This document shows positions 52,441-64,000 of a stretch of DNA of 64,000 nt, one piece after another (the stretch's first letter is position 1; every line of letters starts with the position of its first letter). The DNA comes from Prorocentrum cordatum. Taxonomy: Eukaryota; Sar; Dinophyceae; Prorocentrales; Prorocentraceae. The stretch is from positions 1 through 64,000 of the forward strand of contig CAUYUJ010001340.1 in NCBI GenBank assembly GCA_963575745.1, given 5' to 3'. The notes below the pieces were generated by a model, which ran no database searches, was not told where the DNA came from, and was given only the letters and a program-made list of their open reading frames with translations. Made by a program: the position numbers and the translations under genes.

Positions 52441-55400
52441 GTGCTCCCGGCTGGTATAAGTGGCTGGCTGGAACACCCGGCGCCTCGGCCTCCCGATGGC
52501 CGGCGCGGAGCCCTTCGCGGAGAGGCCCTTCGACCCCTCGGACTGCAGGAACGAGGAGGTCAGCGCTCTCCACGCCGTCTACGACTACGCCGAGCAGGAC
52601 GTGGAGGAGAGCGAGGAGAGCGAGGCCGGGGGGCGGGCAAAACCGCCAGGCAAGCGTGGGGCGCCGCCGGCAGGGCACCCCCCGCCGGGCGAGCTTCCCA
52701 CGCCGCAGGCCAATCCGACGAGGTCCGCGTCAGGACCGACGGGCCGGACCCCTCCTTCAGCAGGCCGCCCCCGCCGCCCGCCGGCCCAGGGCCGACGTTG
52801 GGGACCATTCCAGTGACCCCCCGTCGACCGAGGGATCCTGCGAGGGAGGATGGGGAGCCTGGGTCCTAAGCCGCAAGCCTCTGGGGGGCCGATCCTGGGC
52901 CTGGGCCGTTGACGGAGCTGGGGGAGGAGCCCTCCAGGCACTGGGCTCTGTCAAGCGCGCCTTGACCACCCTTGAGGCTAAAGGTTGACTCCACTCCGAC
53001 GGGGGTTGGGGCTTTCTTCGGCCTCGGCCAGATGGGGCTGATTCTGTTCGGAGCGGACTTGCCGCCTCTCGGCCTCACGATCATCGGCCTCACCATCACG
53101 GGCTTGCTCGCGCTGCTCGCCCCCAGCCTCAGGACCATCTTCGCGCCCTGCGGGATGCGCCTGAGCCTCATCAGTCTACGGGTGCTGCCGCTGCTGCACC
53201 AGGCGGGCGCCAAGCGAGGCAGAGGTGGACCAACTTCTGCCGTCGGCCCCCCCACCCGTGTCCAGGGTCACCTGAGGAGGTCCTGCAGTGGGACCCCCTA
53301 CGACGACCGAGTACTACTCCAAGAAGGTCAAGGGCTGGGGCACCAGCCGCAAATGCAACGACATCCTAAAGTTGGACGGCCACGTCACACGAGTCAGACT
53401 CGACCAGCGCGAAGTTCGACGGACCGATCGTGCTGGGCTGCGGGTTGACTACGATGCCATCAAGGGGGCCAGCTCCCGCAGCCTGCGCCTGAAGCTGGAG
53501 CAAAACGCGCCGCGGCAGCTGCACATCGGCAAGATGGAGGACGGGAAGCTCCACGGCAAGGAGTACACTGCCGTCGACGCCGAACGTGTGCGCCCATCAT
53601 GACAAAGTCTATCAGGCCACGCGCCACCGAGACAAGTGTTCGCAAGTACCTCGTTTCCGCCAAGCAGTGGGCACAGCAGCTGGAGTAACCACTTTGCCTG
53701 ATCCACCTGGGCGGAGACGCCAGCGAGGCAGCCGCCGCCGCTCAGGCACCCTCACCACCAGGAGTGCGGGCCGGGTTGCGCCGCCAGGTCACGCGCTCAC
53801 GCAGCCCAGGGCGGAACCAAAGCTCCGGTGCGAACAACCGAGCGTCGGGACCTGGGAACCCGGCGGAGGAGACCGTCGGGCGTGCGTCCCCAACGCCGCA
53901 TGCGGGGCGGCCGACAGCACGCTCTGCACCTGGCAGCCCAGCCGCCGCGAGGAGCGATTCCCCAGCTCGCCCAGCGCTCGAGTCAGAAGGGGAGGCACCG
54001 CCGGCGGGCATGCCCGTGCTGGTGCGCGCTCATGTACGCTGGGAGTCTGGAGTTCATTGGGTGGTCTTCCTGGGCCGCATCGCGGGCGACAGCGAGAGCG
54101 GGCACCTGGAGGCAGACCCGCAGCCCGACAGAGGAGGTCCCGGTGTGCAAGGTCGCTGAGGACGGGTTGCTGCTCTCGCTGAAGCCGAGCAGCACGGGGC
54201 GACTGCCCGAGGGCTTCCTGTAGGAGCTGCTCGACTGCCCCCCGCTGGGCGCGCATGAACCGGGCATCGCGGCGGTTGCGACGGCGCTCCCGAACCCCGC
54301 CCGGGCCAAGCTCAAGCCCTGGCAGGGCGCCCCGGTCGGCGGAAAGGCGAGGCCCATCACGGCCGAACAGTGGGAGCACCTCTGCGCCCACGGGGAGCGG
54401 CTCATCAGCTGGCACGCCGAGAGGGATCCGCTGGGGAGCCCCCAGCAGCTGCAGACGGAGAAGTTGATGCACTGAACGAGCAGCTCAAGGAACACTGGGC
54501 CCGCCTGGACCGCAGCAGCTCACTGAAGCCGCCTTCGGGTGGCTCGGGCAGTGGGCCCAGCGAGAAGCGTCCTGCGTCGCCCGCTGGGCGGAAGAGCCCC
54601 CGCCGCAAGCGCAGTGCAGCCCCCGACGCGGCTACCCCTCCACCGGACAGCCGCGAGAAGGGGGGATCGATGATGGGCACCTACGTGGAGGCCAGAGCGA
54701 GTGGGGCGGACGACCAGTCGGCCCTGCAGAGTGTGGCGGCGGGCTACGACAAGGAGAAGGCCGAGGTGCTGGACCAGCTGGCCATGGCCGAGTCCCAGGA
54801 CGCACAGGCGGCCCACCAGGAGCACGCCACGCGCTGGAAGACTGCGGCGCGCGAGCTCGCCGCCCCAACGCCGACGCCAGCCGCCCCTAGCCAGCACCCC
54901 GCTGCAACCCCGCCTCTTAAGACGCCTGCGGCGGTCGGCCTGCTGAGACTCAGCGGCCCCCCTCGGCTCGGCGGGGCGCCGCGAGGTCTCGGAGCTCCCT
55001 CCAGCCAGCCGGTCAGGCCGAGCGCCCTCGCCGACGTTGCGCGGGCGCTGCTCGCCGGGTAGGAGCAGCGGCACATGGACAACCAGAGGATGATGCATGC
55101 CACGCAGGCCCAGCGGGCGGACGGCGATGAGAAGGTCACCCAGAAGGGGGCGCTGGCGTCGATGCAGCGGGCCGAGGAAATGGACGTGCACCTCGCCCAG
55201 GCCTGCGACACTCTGAGCGTGGAGATGCGCAGTGAACTGCGCGGCCGCGAGCTCTTTCATGGGCGTCGAAGGGCTTGCGAGCACGCCAAGCACCTCATGC
55301 ACGCCGTCAACCGGCCCACCACGGTCACCAACCGAGTGGCCCACGGGATCGCTTCGTTCTCATGGGGGGGCAAGGCCCTCCTCATCCTCCCGAGCTGGTC

Positions 55401-55469
55401 GCTCTCGGCGGCGCAGCGAAGGGGTGGACCTCAGCCTGGAGCAGGCGCTTCTCGAGGCGACCCGGGACG
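52441..55469 (+). other. GC-rich coding-like region, frame-broken, unrecognised
   Basis: Plus-strand frames change every few hundred bases yet remain peptide-like: a membrane-like stretch near 53030-53190 (ILFGADLPPLGLTIIGLTIT), a polar segment at 53288-53602 (RKCNDILKLDGHVTRVRLDQ), and acidic/helical sequence at 54660-55250 (AAGYDKEKAEVLDQLAMAES, AQACDTLSVEMRSELRGREL). It may be the 5' part of the retroelement-like sequence that follows. No catalytic motif is visible and I do not assign a function. Confidence 0.3.
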
Positions 55470-57480
55470 GGGGCCCGGCCTTGGCCGGGGAGGCTGGGCT
55501 CGAAGGCGGGCAGCATCAGCAGCGACCCTGACGTCGTCATCAGCCCCGCGAAGTGGAGCAGCGACATCGTCGAAGTGCGCGGCCAGCGGATCGGACGCGC
55601 GCCGCCAATGGAGCAGCAACCTGCCTGGGCGCTCCCCCTCCCTTCGCAACCCCGCGAGAGGCAGAGATCTGGGTGCGCTGCCATGACGCCTTGCGCCCGC
55701 ACCACGACGAGGACTTCAGATGCATCTCGTTGTTCCCGATGGCCGAGCTGGAAGAGACCACGGTGTGGGCCTGGCGGGTCAATCACTGGAACCTGCTGGA
55801 GATGGACTCCGTCTTGCCCGGCTCGACCAGCAAGAGGGAAATCCACGCGATGATGCACCGAGGCCACACTGCTTCCACGAAAGCAATCGACCCTTGATGC
55901 GCCGAGGCCACATGAGGGCGCGGCACCCGGCGGCATGGCCTTCGGCGAGGTGATCCGCACCTGGGCCATGAGCGGCCGGCCTCTGAGGGGAGGTCTTCAC
56001 CACAGGGCGGGAGCTGCCCCTGGAGCCCGAGGAAGAGGCCGGACCCGTCGGCCGCCAGTGGCAGGCGATCCAGCTTAACCGAGTCGAGACGGGGCCGTCG
56101 GGCAAGCCAGCCGAGCCAGAGCCCCGGTGGCCGCCAGCGGGGACGGGCAGATCGCCTTCGAGTCAATGGAGCCACTGCTCAAGCGGCCGGCATGCGCGCG
56201 GGGCATCTGGGCGAGGGAGATCTTTGCCAGCACTGGGCGTTGGACGGCAACCATGGAGGAGGCCGACCTGGCGACCGCAAGGTCCGCGGAAGACTGCGGC
56301 GCCAGCCGCTCGCCCAGAACGACCCGAAGCCCGACCACAACATCCTCGATCCAGAGGTGAGGGACTGGCTCCTCCGAGAAGCTTGCGCCGCAACCGGCCC
56401 AGACGAGGCGAACATCTACCAGGTCGCCCCGCCGTGAACCACGCACTCGGCGTGGATGCCGAAGGATGGAAGGACCCGCGCCTTCGACGACCCAGACGGG
56501 TCAACTCCCGAGGAGCTGGAGAGCAACATCTTCACCAACTTCTCCAGCGAGCTGCTCGAGCGCCTCGACGCCAACGGCAGGGGGCGCCTCCTGGAGAGCC
56601 TGGCCCGTGACGGACAGTACCCGAAGATCTGGAATCGGACCCCGATCAAGCGCCTGCTGGCACGGAAAGGAGCCAATCTCATCTGCATCACCATGTGCGA
56701 GTGGGGGCTGGCGCCGCCGGACGAGCCTCAGAAGCGATGCAGGAAGCCGACGCGGTGGATGGTCTCCAAAAAGGGCTGTATCCCTGGGCTCTCTCGCTGG
56801 CGCGGAGGTGCTCAGGCCTGCATGAGCACGCCCGCCTCGAGGGGCCGCTACCCTGCCACCGCACCGAAGAGCAGATCTCCGAATGCACCGGGCTGGGGGC
56901 CAATTCCCTAACAGAGAGCGAGCAGCGGAGACTCCTCAGGCCTGGGCACAGGATCGCGTTCGCTGGCGTCACTGCACAGGTCGCACGCGACACCGAGGAC
57001 TGGTGCAAGTCCAAGTTGAACCCAGACCTCCTCAGGCCTTTCCGCGACCTCATCGCTAAACTCAGCCCCGACAACTTCAGCTGGAGCCTCATCGAGCTCA
57101 AGACGGACAAGCCGTTCAGTGCTCTCGGCGAGGGACAACGAACCCTCCACTTCGGGCGCGACGCCGCCTGCGCCTTCCAGGCGACCCTGGCGAGTCGCGC
57201 GCCCGCAGGCCCCATCCACGGGGGCCGCGCGGTCGGCGGCGCCCCCGTCCTCCCCAGCGAGACCATGTCCGAGCTGGCCAACCTGGGCTTCAGGATCGGC
57301 CGGCGCGGCGTGCGCAGGACGCGCCGTGCCGGGCCGCACGCACCGCGCCTCGGCGCTGCGTGCGCGGAGGCCCTCGAGGCCGCGGGTCGCGGAGCTCCAC
57401 CTGCAGTGCTCCAGAAGAGGTGGGGGGCGCCGGGATGCTGAGACCAAGGAGGCGGCGAGGGCCAGCGAAGTGCGACCACT
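55470..57480 (+). pseudogene. decayed retroelement-like polyprotein segment
   Basis: Frame-broken on plus. 55553-55897: EIWVRCHDALRPHHDEDFRC, TVWAWRVNHWNLLEMDSVLP, then STSKREIHAMMHRGH. 56456-56800: LLESLARDGQYPKIWNRTPI, ICITMCEWGLAPPDEPQ, RKPTRWMVS. After a shift at the A-run near 56770, GLYPWALSLARRCSGLHEHA and RLEGPLP. The order (Cys-Trp-Gly...Lys-Pro-Thr-Arg-Trp...Cys-x-Gly-x-His-x-His...Leu-Glu-Gly) resembles a block I associate with retroelement polyproteins in dinoflagellates, by memory only. No reverse-transcriptase or integrase core is visible here. Confidence 0.35.
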
Positions 57481-60079
57481 CTGCCCGGCAGAAGATGAGC
57501 AATCCACGCCCGACCCCCCCCCCTTCTGTTCGGCGCGGAGGCGCAGAGCTGGTCGGACAGCCAGGGCAGCACGGCGAAGGAGGAGCCCATCGGATCAGTG
57601 CTTCTTGACGGCATGCCCCTAACCAACAGTCGCGACCTCCAGCTCATTCTGGCCGCGAGGAGCGGGTCGGAAAACCGGAACAGCACTGCGACGATACGGC
57701 GCAGGAGAGCACCGTGCGCGCGGGCGCCAGCCAACCTCGAGGACGGGGAGGACGGCATCGGCGGGAGCAACCTCCAGCAGCAGCACGGCAAGTGGGGAAG
57801 GCAGGCGCGGAGGGCAGGATGGAAGTGGGACCAGGCGCGGAAGCGCGCGGCGAGAGGAGCAGCTGCCCGAAAGGTGCCGAGGAGTCCGCCTGCCGCACGG
57901 CCCCGGAGGAGGCGGAGGTGCCGGCGGCCGCGGAGACGACTCCGACGAGGGCGGCGAGGAGGACGAGGCTGAGGATGACGCGTCGCCCGCGCACGCCCCG
58001 CCGGGACGAGCACGGAGGCGCCGCTCCGGTGACCCGGCGAGGATCTGCCTGCCTCGGCGGGGGGGGGCCGCCGGGTCCATGCCCCGCAGGTCCCGGCGCC
58101 CTAGCCACGGAGGTCAGGCAGCGCCTGCTGCACTTCCGCCGGCTGCGCGGCTCGGCTCTCCGCGGGTCACGGGTGCACCTCTTCTATACTGCACCGAGGA
58201 CGGGGAGACAGCAGGCACAGAAGGGCGCCCCCTAGGAGATGATGGGGGAGGCCGAGCCGTGAGGCAAGCTCCTGCTGTGGGCTTGCGAGGGTGAGGCCCA
58301 AACGACTGGGTTTCCTGGTCGCCACGCTGGGCGCGGACACTGCCGGAGCAGCCGTCGGTCGGGCGCGAGTTCCTCGGAGCTGGCGAGGAAGCTCTCCCGC
58401 GCCGAGTCAGCCTCAAGCCCGGCTTCGGCGAGGCGGCAGCGGCTGCCCAGGGCAGCGACGAGGCCGGCGCCCCAGGTTCGGGCACTGGGTCGGGGAGCTC
58501 GGCAGACGGCGCCAAGCTCACCGCCATCAGGCGCCGGCCGGAGGAGGCCCGTGCGACACCGCAGAGCAGGAGCGCAACACGGCCGAGATCGTAGAGCTGA
58601 CCGCGAGGCAGGCCGACGCGGCAAGGGCAGCCGCCCGCGCGAAGCGAAGATGTGTGCTGCAGCTGCTGGAGTCGGAGGCTGAGAAGAGGAGGAGGGCACG
58701 CCGAGCCAAGCCAGGGAAGAAGAGGGCCAAAAAGGAGCGCGAGCGGAGGCCCGCCTCCGAAGAGCGATTCGCCCCTGCAGAGCCGCCCGCTGCGCGCAGA
58801 CCTCGGCTGCCCCGGGAGAGTGCGCCGAGGGCCGGCTCAGAGGAGCCGCCGGCTGCAGGAGCCAGGCGAGCCTCCGCCAGGGCCAGCTGCAGCGCACCTC
58901 CTCCGCCCGAAGCAGCTGGCACTGCCCAGCCTCGCGAGGGGGAGGACCTCTGCGGCCGGGCGGAGCGCGTGCTGGGCGACCTCCATGGGGCCAGGTCGCA
59001 GCAGGGCAGCTTGGCTCGCCTGGCCGCGCTGCGGCCCACAAGGCGAAGGTACGAGGGCGAGCACATGACCTGCTTTCCGACGGCCTGGCAAAGATGATGC
59101 GCAGCCTGCCCAACACACCAGGTCCGGAGCACCGGGAGCAGGTCCGCATCATCAACGAGTACGACGAGCTCCTCGCCGCCGTGGAGGTCAACCTGGGCAT
59201 CAGGAGCCGCGGGGAGTGGCAAGCATCGCTCGCAGTACCTGGCGGCCGTCCCGAACCCAACCCCTAGGACGCCCAGAGCGTCTCGTCCGACAGCGAGGTG
59301 GTAGCGCCACCTTGTTCTGGGCAAGCGGGCGAGGCCTCGTCACCCAGCCAGCGGGAGCGCTCACCACGGCGCGCCCCAGAAGTCAAGCCGAGGTTGGAGC
59401 CCATATCGAAGGCGCCGGCGCCCGAAAGTGTCCCGCGGCCCCCCGGCTTCCCAGTGCTCCCGCCAGGGGAGGGCATCCCGCTGCCGCCTGGCTACCCAGC
59501 ACGCCCGCCAGGGGTGTCGCCCATGATGCCGCCGCTTCGAACGTCGCGGACATCCGCCAGCGCCGCCAACGCCGCCAGTGGCAGCAGCTCCGCAGGACCC
59601 AGCCGCCCCTGGACCCTCCCACAGAAGGCCGCCCCGAGGCGCCAGCCCTCGCTGGGGGGAGATGCGGTGGGCCCCCCGCAGGGGCAGCAGACGTCGGACC
59701 GCCGGCCCCGAAGGCCCAGGCGTGGCGGCGTGAGGCGGAAGCACACGCGGAGTGATGTGCGGCCCACCCGAGCTTCGCGCCCGAGCTGGTCCCCATGGCC
59801 GTCGGGCGGGGCAGCTCGCTCTTTCGGACGGCGGGAAGCGTGGCAGAGGCGGCTCGGGTCTTGGAGGTGGCCCGCGGGGCCGGGCATGGCAACCCGCCGG
59901 CAGGCGCGCCGGGCCCCAGCGCTGCAGGCCAACCCTTGACCCTGGCCACGCGGCCCACCTCCGGGCGGAGTGCCGACGCGCCGTCAGGCTCCGAGGGCCA
60001 GGACCACGACGGCCAGCCACAGCTCGGCCGTGGACCACGCCCTCGAGATGTACGAGAAGGCCCGGAAGGACTCCAGGTT
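57481..60079 (+). other. GC-rich coding-like region, unrecognised
   Basis: Plus frames hold a helical Arg/Ala-rich segment at 58560-58760 (EQERNTAEIVELTARQADAA, then KRRRARRAKPGKKRAKKERE) and near 59085-59220 KMMRSLPNTPGPEHREQVRI with INEYDELLAAVEVNLGIRSR. Pro-rich sequence follows to 59760. Breaks between them prevent a gene model. The minus strand is the 3' continuation of the LINE endonuclease fragment but shows no reverse-transcriptase motif. Confidence 0.25.
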
Positions 60080-61100
60080 TAGGGGTGGTCCCGTGGGCCT
60101 CGGAGGCGGTCGAGGACGCGCTCCTCAGGCCTGAACCAGCCTGGATGTTGCCCGCAGGGGGGGGGGGCTGCGGGCGCTGCAGCCCTGCTCTCCAGGACCC
60201 AGGGTCCTGCCACCACCCGATCGGCATCCGGAGCGCACCTGTCCCCGGGGCCCGAAGACGTGGCCCGGAAAGGGATGGTGACGTCGAGCGTGAGGTGGTC
60301 CCCGCGAGCATACTCCACGCACTCCTCCCGCTGACAGCCCCCACCCGATCGGCATCAGGAGCGCACCTGTCCCCAGGGCCCGAAGACGTGGCCCGGAAAG
60401 GGATGGGAGCGTCGAGCGTGAAGTGGTCATCGCGAGTGTGCTCCACGCACTCCTCCCGCCGAGAGCCCCCATCCCCACAGCGTCGATGCAGCGGGAGCGG
60501 GCGTTCAGGGGGGCGTGAGCGGGCCCCAGGTGTTCCCCGGGCCTGTCCAGCCACTCGTCCGAGCAGGCGGCGGGTCCCGACCCCCGAAAATTTCTGTTGG
60601 CTGCGTGTCGATGTCCCCCATGAGGATGGCACGAGACGCATCTGCTAGCGGTGGGACACCAAAAAAGGATCACATGTCCGAGCGCAGCCCTGCCAATCGG
60701 AGGAACCATTCTGTACCAGGACCCCTCCAGGGAACCAGCGGAAAGTAAAGAGTGCAGACGTGCCATGATGCACCATCGTCGTCGCCCAATCGGAGCCACA
60801 ACCTCCTGTCCGAGCCTATATGCTGGACCACGCTGGCGTTAGGAACCTGGCGCCTGCCCCACAGACCTGCAACGCTCGCGTACGATGGAGCTCCCCGGGC
60901 GGCAACACCGAAGTGAGGCCTCCCAGGAAGCTGGACGCCCTCTGCTAGGCGAGCCCCTTGGAGCCCGAGCAACCCGATGTCCAGGACTTGCATGGCGTAG
61001 TAGATGCTGACCTTGGAGCCCCTGAAGACTTCCCAACGGTCCCGGGATCCCTCCAGCGACGGGCCTCCGAGGGTGCTAGGGGACCCGATTGCCAGCCGCA
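60080..61100 (-). pseudogene. LINE AP-type endonuclease fragment
   Basis: Minus strand, two to three frames. QVLDIGLLGLQGARLAEGV (the Q-E/Q-x-R motif of LINE endonucleases, here with Gly for Glu), ASWHVCTLYFPLVPWRGPGT and EWFLRLAGL, then after a frame change near 60660 ILMGDIDTQPTEIFGGRD (the GDxN motif, here GDID), and the C-terminal histidine motif TRDDHFTLDAPIPF. That last part occurs twice because of a 132-bp tandem duplication (60212-60475). No reverse transcriptase follows. It belongs to a different LINE lineage from the element at 8.75-14.25 kb, judging by the sequence around GDID. Confidence 0.6.
60212..60475. repeat. 132-bp tandem duplication
   Basis: Two copies of a unit starting CCACCCGATCGGCATC and containing GGGCCCGAAGACGTGGCCCG and GCACTCCTCCCGC. 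It lies in the C-terminal part of the endonuclease fragment and, at 132 bp, keeps frame. Confidence 0.9.
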
Positions 61101-61329
61101 CAGAGCTCCTAGTGGCCCCCCCCCGCCGCCCCAGGAGCAGCTGGATGCCTGGAGGATCCGCTCAACACTCCTTGTGAGGGGGCCCACTGTATGGCACGGC
61201 GAAGAGATGGGGGGGGGAGAGGAAGGGGGAGGGGAGGGCTCGGGCCGGCGGCTACGGACGCCTGTGGGGGGGTGGGGGGGGCCGACACAAGCGGGGCCGA
61301 GCTCCGGGGCGCCTCCGCGGCCAGCTGGA

Positions 61330-62070
61330 CCACCCCGCAGGGCTTCCCACACCGGCAGAGCATCCCAAGGCCCAGCCCACCCCCGGCCCAGCCCGGACCT
61401 GACCAGCACTCAAGGGTCTGGCACCGAGGTCACGGGTCGGCGCCAGCGCCCCCTCCTCACACCCGAGACGCCGCCGCAGCGGCGCTCCCAGCGCGCTCCG
61501 AGCACCGGGGAGGAGGTGCGGGGAGCTAGCGCCGACCCAAGAACTCAACGCGGACCTCCGAAGGGGAGCAGTCCGAGAGGGAGGGAGGGACGGAGCGGAG
61601 GGACCGCTCAGCCAGCCCACCCCTGGGCCCAGCCCACCGCAGACCAGACTGGCATCGGGGGCCCACACCGAGGTCACGGGTCGGCGCCAGCGCCCCCTCC
61701 TCACACCCAAGCAAGACGCCGCCCCAGCGGCGCACCCAGTGCGCTCCGGGCGCCTGGGAGGAGGTGTGGGGAGGGAGGCCCAGCACCGCCCCGGGAACTC
61801 AACGCGGATCTCCGGAGGGGGGCCGTCCGGGAGAGAGGGAGGGAGGGGGGGACGGAGCGGAGGGACCGCTCAGCCAGCACATCCCGGAGCCCAGCCCACC
61901 CCAGACCAGACTGGCATCGGGGGTCAACACCGATGTCACGGGTCGGCGCCAGCACCCCTCACCCAAGACGCCGCCCCAGCGGCGCACCCAGCGCGCTCCA
62001 GACGCGTGGAAGGAGGTGTGTGGAGGGGGGCCCAGCGCCGACCCGGAATCTCAGCGCGGAAGAACTCGAG
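61330..62070 (+). repeat. about 250-bp tandem repeat, three copies
   Basis: Anchors CACCGAGGTCACGGGTCGG at 61421 and 61667 and CACCGATGTCACGGGTCGG at 61929 give periods of 246 and 262 bp. Each unit has GGCGCCAGCGCCCCCTCCTC, CGCCGCCCCAGCGGCGC and GGACGGAGCGGAGGGACCGC. No coding signature. Confidence 0.85.
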
Positions 62071-63145
62071 GGAAGAAGGGAGGGAGGGAAGGAGGGAGGA
62101 AGGAGGAGGAGAGGGAGGGAGGAGGAGCAGACGAATGAGGAGGACGAGGAGAACCAGGAGGAGGAGGAGGAGGAGGAGGAGGAGGAGGAAGGAGGAGGAG
62201 GAGGAGGAGGAGGAGGGGAGGGGAGAACCAGGAGGAGGTGAGATGAGGATGAGGATGAGGATGAGGATGAGGAGGAGGGGAGGAGGAGGAGGAGGAGGAG
62301 GAGGAGGAGGAGGAGGAGGAGAGGAGGAGGAGGAGGAGGAGGAGGAGGAGGAGGAGGAGGAGGAGGAGGAGGAGGAGGAGGAGGAGGAGGAGGAGGAGGA
62401 GGAGGAGAGGAGAGGAGGAGGAGGAGGAGGAGGAGGAGGAGAGGGAGAAGAGGAGGGGAGGGATAGGGAAGGAGGAGGAGGGGAGGAGGAGGAGGAGGAG
62501 GAGGAGGAGGAGGAGGAGGTGGAGGAGGAGGAGGAGGAGGAGGAGGAGGAGGAGGAGAGACCAGGAGGATGAGGATGAGGATGAGGATGAGGATGAGATG
62601 AGGATGAGGAGAGGATGAGGATGAGGAGGAGGAGGAGGAGGAGGAGGAGGAGGAGGAAGGGAGAGAGGAGGAGGAGGAGGAGAAGAAGGGGGAGGAGGAG
62701 AAGAATAAGGAGGAGGAGGAGGAGCAGGAGGAGAAGGGGGGAGGAGGAGCAGGGGAATGAGGAGTAAGATTGAGAAGAGGAGGAGCAGGAAGAGAAAGAG
62801 GACTCGCAGCAGGAGGGAGGGAGGGAGGGAGAGAGGAGAACGCGGGGCAAGCCGAGGAGGGAAGGAAGAGGGAAGAGGCGGAGGAGACAGGGGAGGAGGA
62901 GGAGGAGGAGGAGGAGGAGGAGGAGGAGGAGGAGGAGGAGGAGGAGGAGGAGGAGGAGGAGGAGGCGCAGCAGCAGCAGCATCAGCAGCAGCAGCAGCAT
63001 CAGCGTCAGCAGCCCGAAGAAGGCAGAGAAGGAGGAGGAAGAAGATAGCGCTGGAGGACGAGAGCAGAAGGAGGAGGAGGAGAAGGAGGAGGAGGAGAAG
63101 AAGGATGAGGATGAGGAGGAGAAGGAGGAGGAGAAGGACCAGTAT
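62071..63145. repeat. (GGA)n purine tract, about 1.07 kb, with (GAGGAT)n and (CAG)n
   Basis: GGA triplets with GAGGAT runs at 62240-62275 and 62567-62620, and a (CAG/CAT)n island at 62965-63010. All-purine over long stretches of the plus strand. Confidence 0.95.
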
Positions 63146-63236
63146 AGACCCAAGATGCACCAAAGATGCTGCACATCATTCCCCCCTCCAAGTTCCCTGT
63201 TTTGAGAATCCACAACCCTGCGAAAGCACGATTCTT

Positions 63237-63400
63237 GGGACTCCAGCGTCGCGAATCAACGTGACTGATGCGTACGGAAGTCCCAGGTCGCACCGGAAAG
63301 CCATGCCTGGGACATCAGCACCGCGAATCAACGTGACTGTTGCGTCTTGGCAGCCCTGGCTCGCGCCAGAACGCCAGTCATGGGACTTCAACTGCACACA
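63237..63400 (+). repeat. 72-bp tandem repeat, 2.2 copies
   Basis: GGGACTCCAGCGTCGCGAATC at 63237, GGGACATCAGCACCGCGAATC at 63309 and the start of a third at 63382, each with AATCAACGTGACTG. Confidence 0.85.
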
Positions 63401-63409
63401 TCCCTGATC

Positions 63410-64000
63410 CTGCTGCAAACATTCGAGACGAGTGCGAGCGGCGAGGAGGCGAGAGCCACATGTTGGAAGAGGACTGCCCTCGATACCCGAAGCTACTGCA
63501 ACCTTTTGGGACAGGTGTGCGCGAGCGGCGGCAGAGCGAGGGCCACACTCTGAGAACGGCCCGCCCTCCATCCATGAGGCTGCGGCAAGCTTCTAAGACG
63601 AATGGGCGGCGGCGAGAGGGCGAGAGCCACATGTTGGAAGAGGACTGCCCTCGATACCCGAAGCTGCTGCAACCTTTTGGGACAGACGTGAGCGAGCGGC
63701 GGCAGAGCGAGGGCCACACTCTGAGAACGGCCCGCCCTCCATCCATGAGGCTGCGGCAAGCGTCTAAGACGAATGGGCGGCGGCGAGAGGGCGAGAGCCA
63801 CATGTTGGAAGAGGACTGCCCTCCATACCCGAAGCTGCTGCAACCTCTTGGGGCCCAGATGCGAGCGAGCGGCGGCAGAGCGAGGGCCACACTCTGAAAA
63901 CGGCCCGCCCTCCATCCATGAGGCTGCGGCAAGCGTCTAAGACGAATGGACGGCGGCGAGAGCCACGTGTTGAAAAGCGGCCCGCCCCCCATCTTTGGCG
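63410..64000 (-). repeat. 83-bp satellite family as 171-bp dimers
   Basis: Reverse-complement relatives of the 18.1-kb array (GAGCCACATGTTGGAAGAGG on plus equals the CAACATGTGGCTC step). Two monomer types alternate: one with GAGCCACATGTTGG, one with GGGCCACACTCTGAG. Dimers start at 63455, 63626 and 63797, exactly 171 bp apart, and are nearly identical. Continues past the window. Confidence 0.85.

Noticed and set aside
61936-63213. 425- and 370-codon Leu/Ser/Pro-rich frames
   Set aside because: Reverse translation of the (GGA)n tract.

Overview
The window looks like GC-rich, gene-poor nuclear DNA from a dinoflagellate. The best evidence is a match to the 3' part of the dinoflagellate trans-spliced leader (13 nt, 1441-1453, minus strand). 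It lies about 50 nt upstream of a signal-peptide start codon and is followed, at exact 15-nt spacing, by two degenerate copies. The retroelement types, apparent GC-AG splicing and very high satellite content agree with this. I cannot name the genus.

Layout. 1-1485: a partial secreted Cys-rich repeat gene (minus) with relict spliced leaders. 1.5-8.4 kb: purine microsatellites, the 3' end of a decayed LINE polyprotein, and a dispersed GGCC-rich repeat family. 8.75-14.25 kb: a nearly full-length but frameshifted LINE (minus) with ORF1-like, endonuclease, reverse transcriptase, RNase H and C-terminal zinc modules. 16-34 kb: mostly tandem repeats (83-bp, 90-bp, 64-bp, about 150-bp, about 59-bp and 8-bp families plus long trinucleotide tracts). 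Four of these families occur in the order A-B-C-D ... D-C-B-A. 35.15-35.73 kb: a MITE-like element with about 100-bp inverted ends and TA at both termini. 38.5-47.4 kb: a minus-strand host gene with double-stranded-RNA-binding-like domains, split by a complete Copia-type LTR retrotransposon (39863-46944; 158-bp LTRs identical by eye, 5-bp GTGTA target duplication). 48.4-51.6 kb: the GGCC-rich family with a 1.57-kb internal duplication. 52.4-60.1 kb: GC-rich, plus-strand, frame-broken coding-like sequence. 60.1-61.1 kb: a LINE endonuclease fragment (minus). 61.3-64.0 kb: 250-bp duplications, (GGA)n tracts, and the 83-bp family again, now on the opposite strand as a 171-bp dimer.

The genes do not form an operon or pathway. 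What is visible is a repeat-driven locus in which retroelements, retroposed cDNA traces, a MITE and a probable intron-forming element have reshaped a few host genes. The points most worth following are the recent Copia insertion beside a probable introner, the extra membrane/SAP-like C-terminus and split-frame layout of that Copia element, the triple relict leader, and the mirror order of satellites. Long open frames over microsatellites and satellites are not treated as genes. Single-base indels in homopolymers are common here, and I cannot tell mutation from assembly error.
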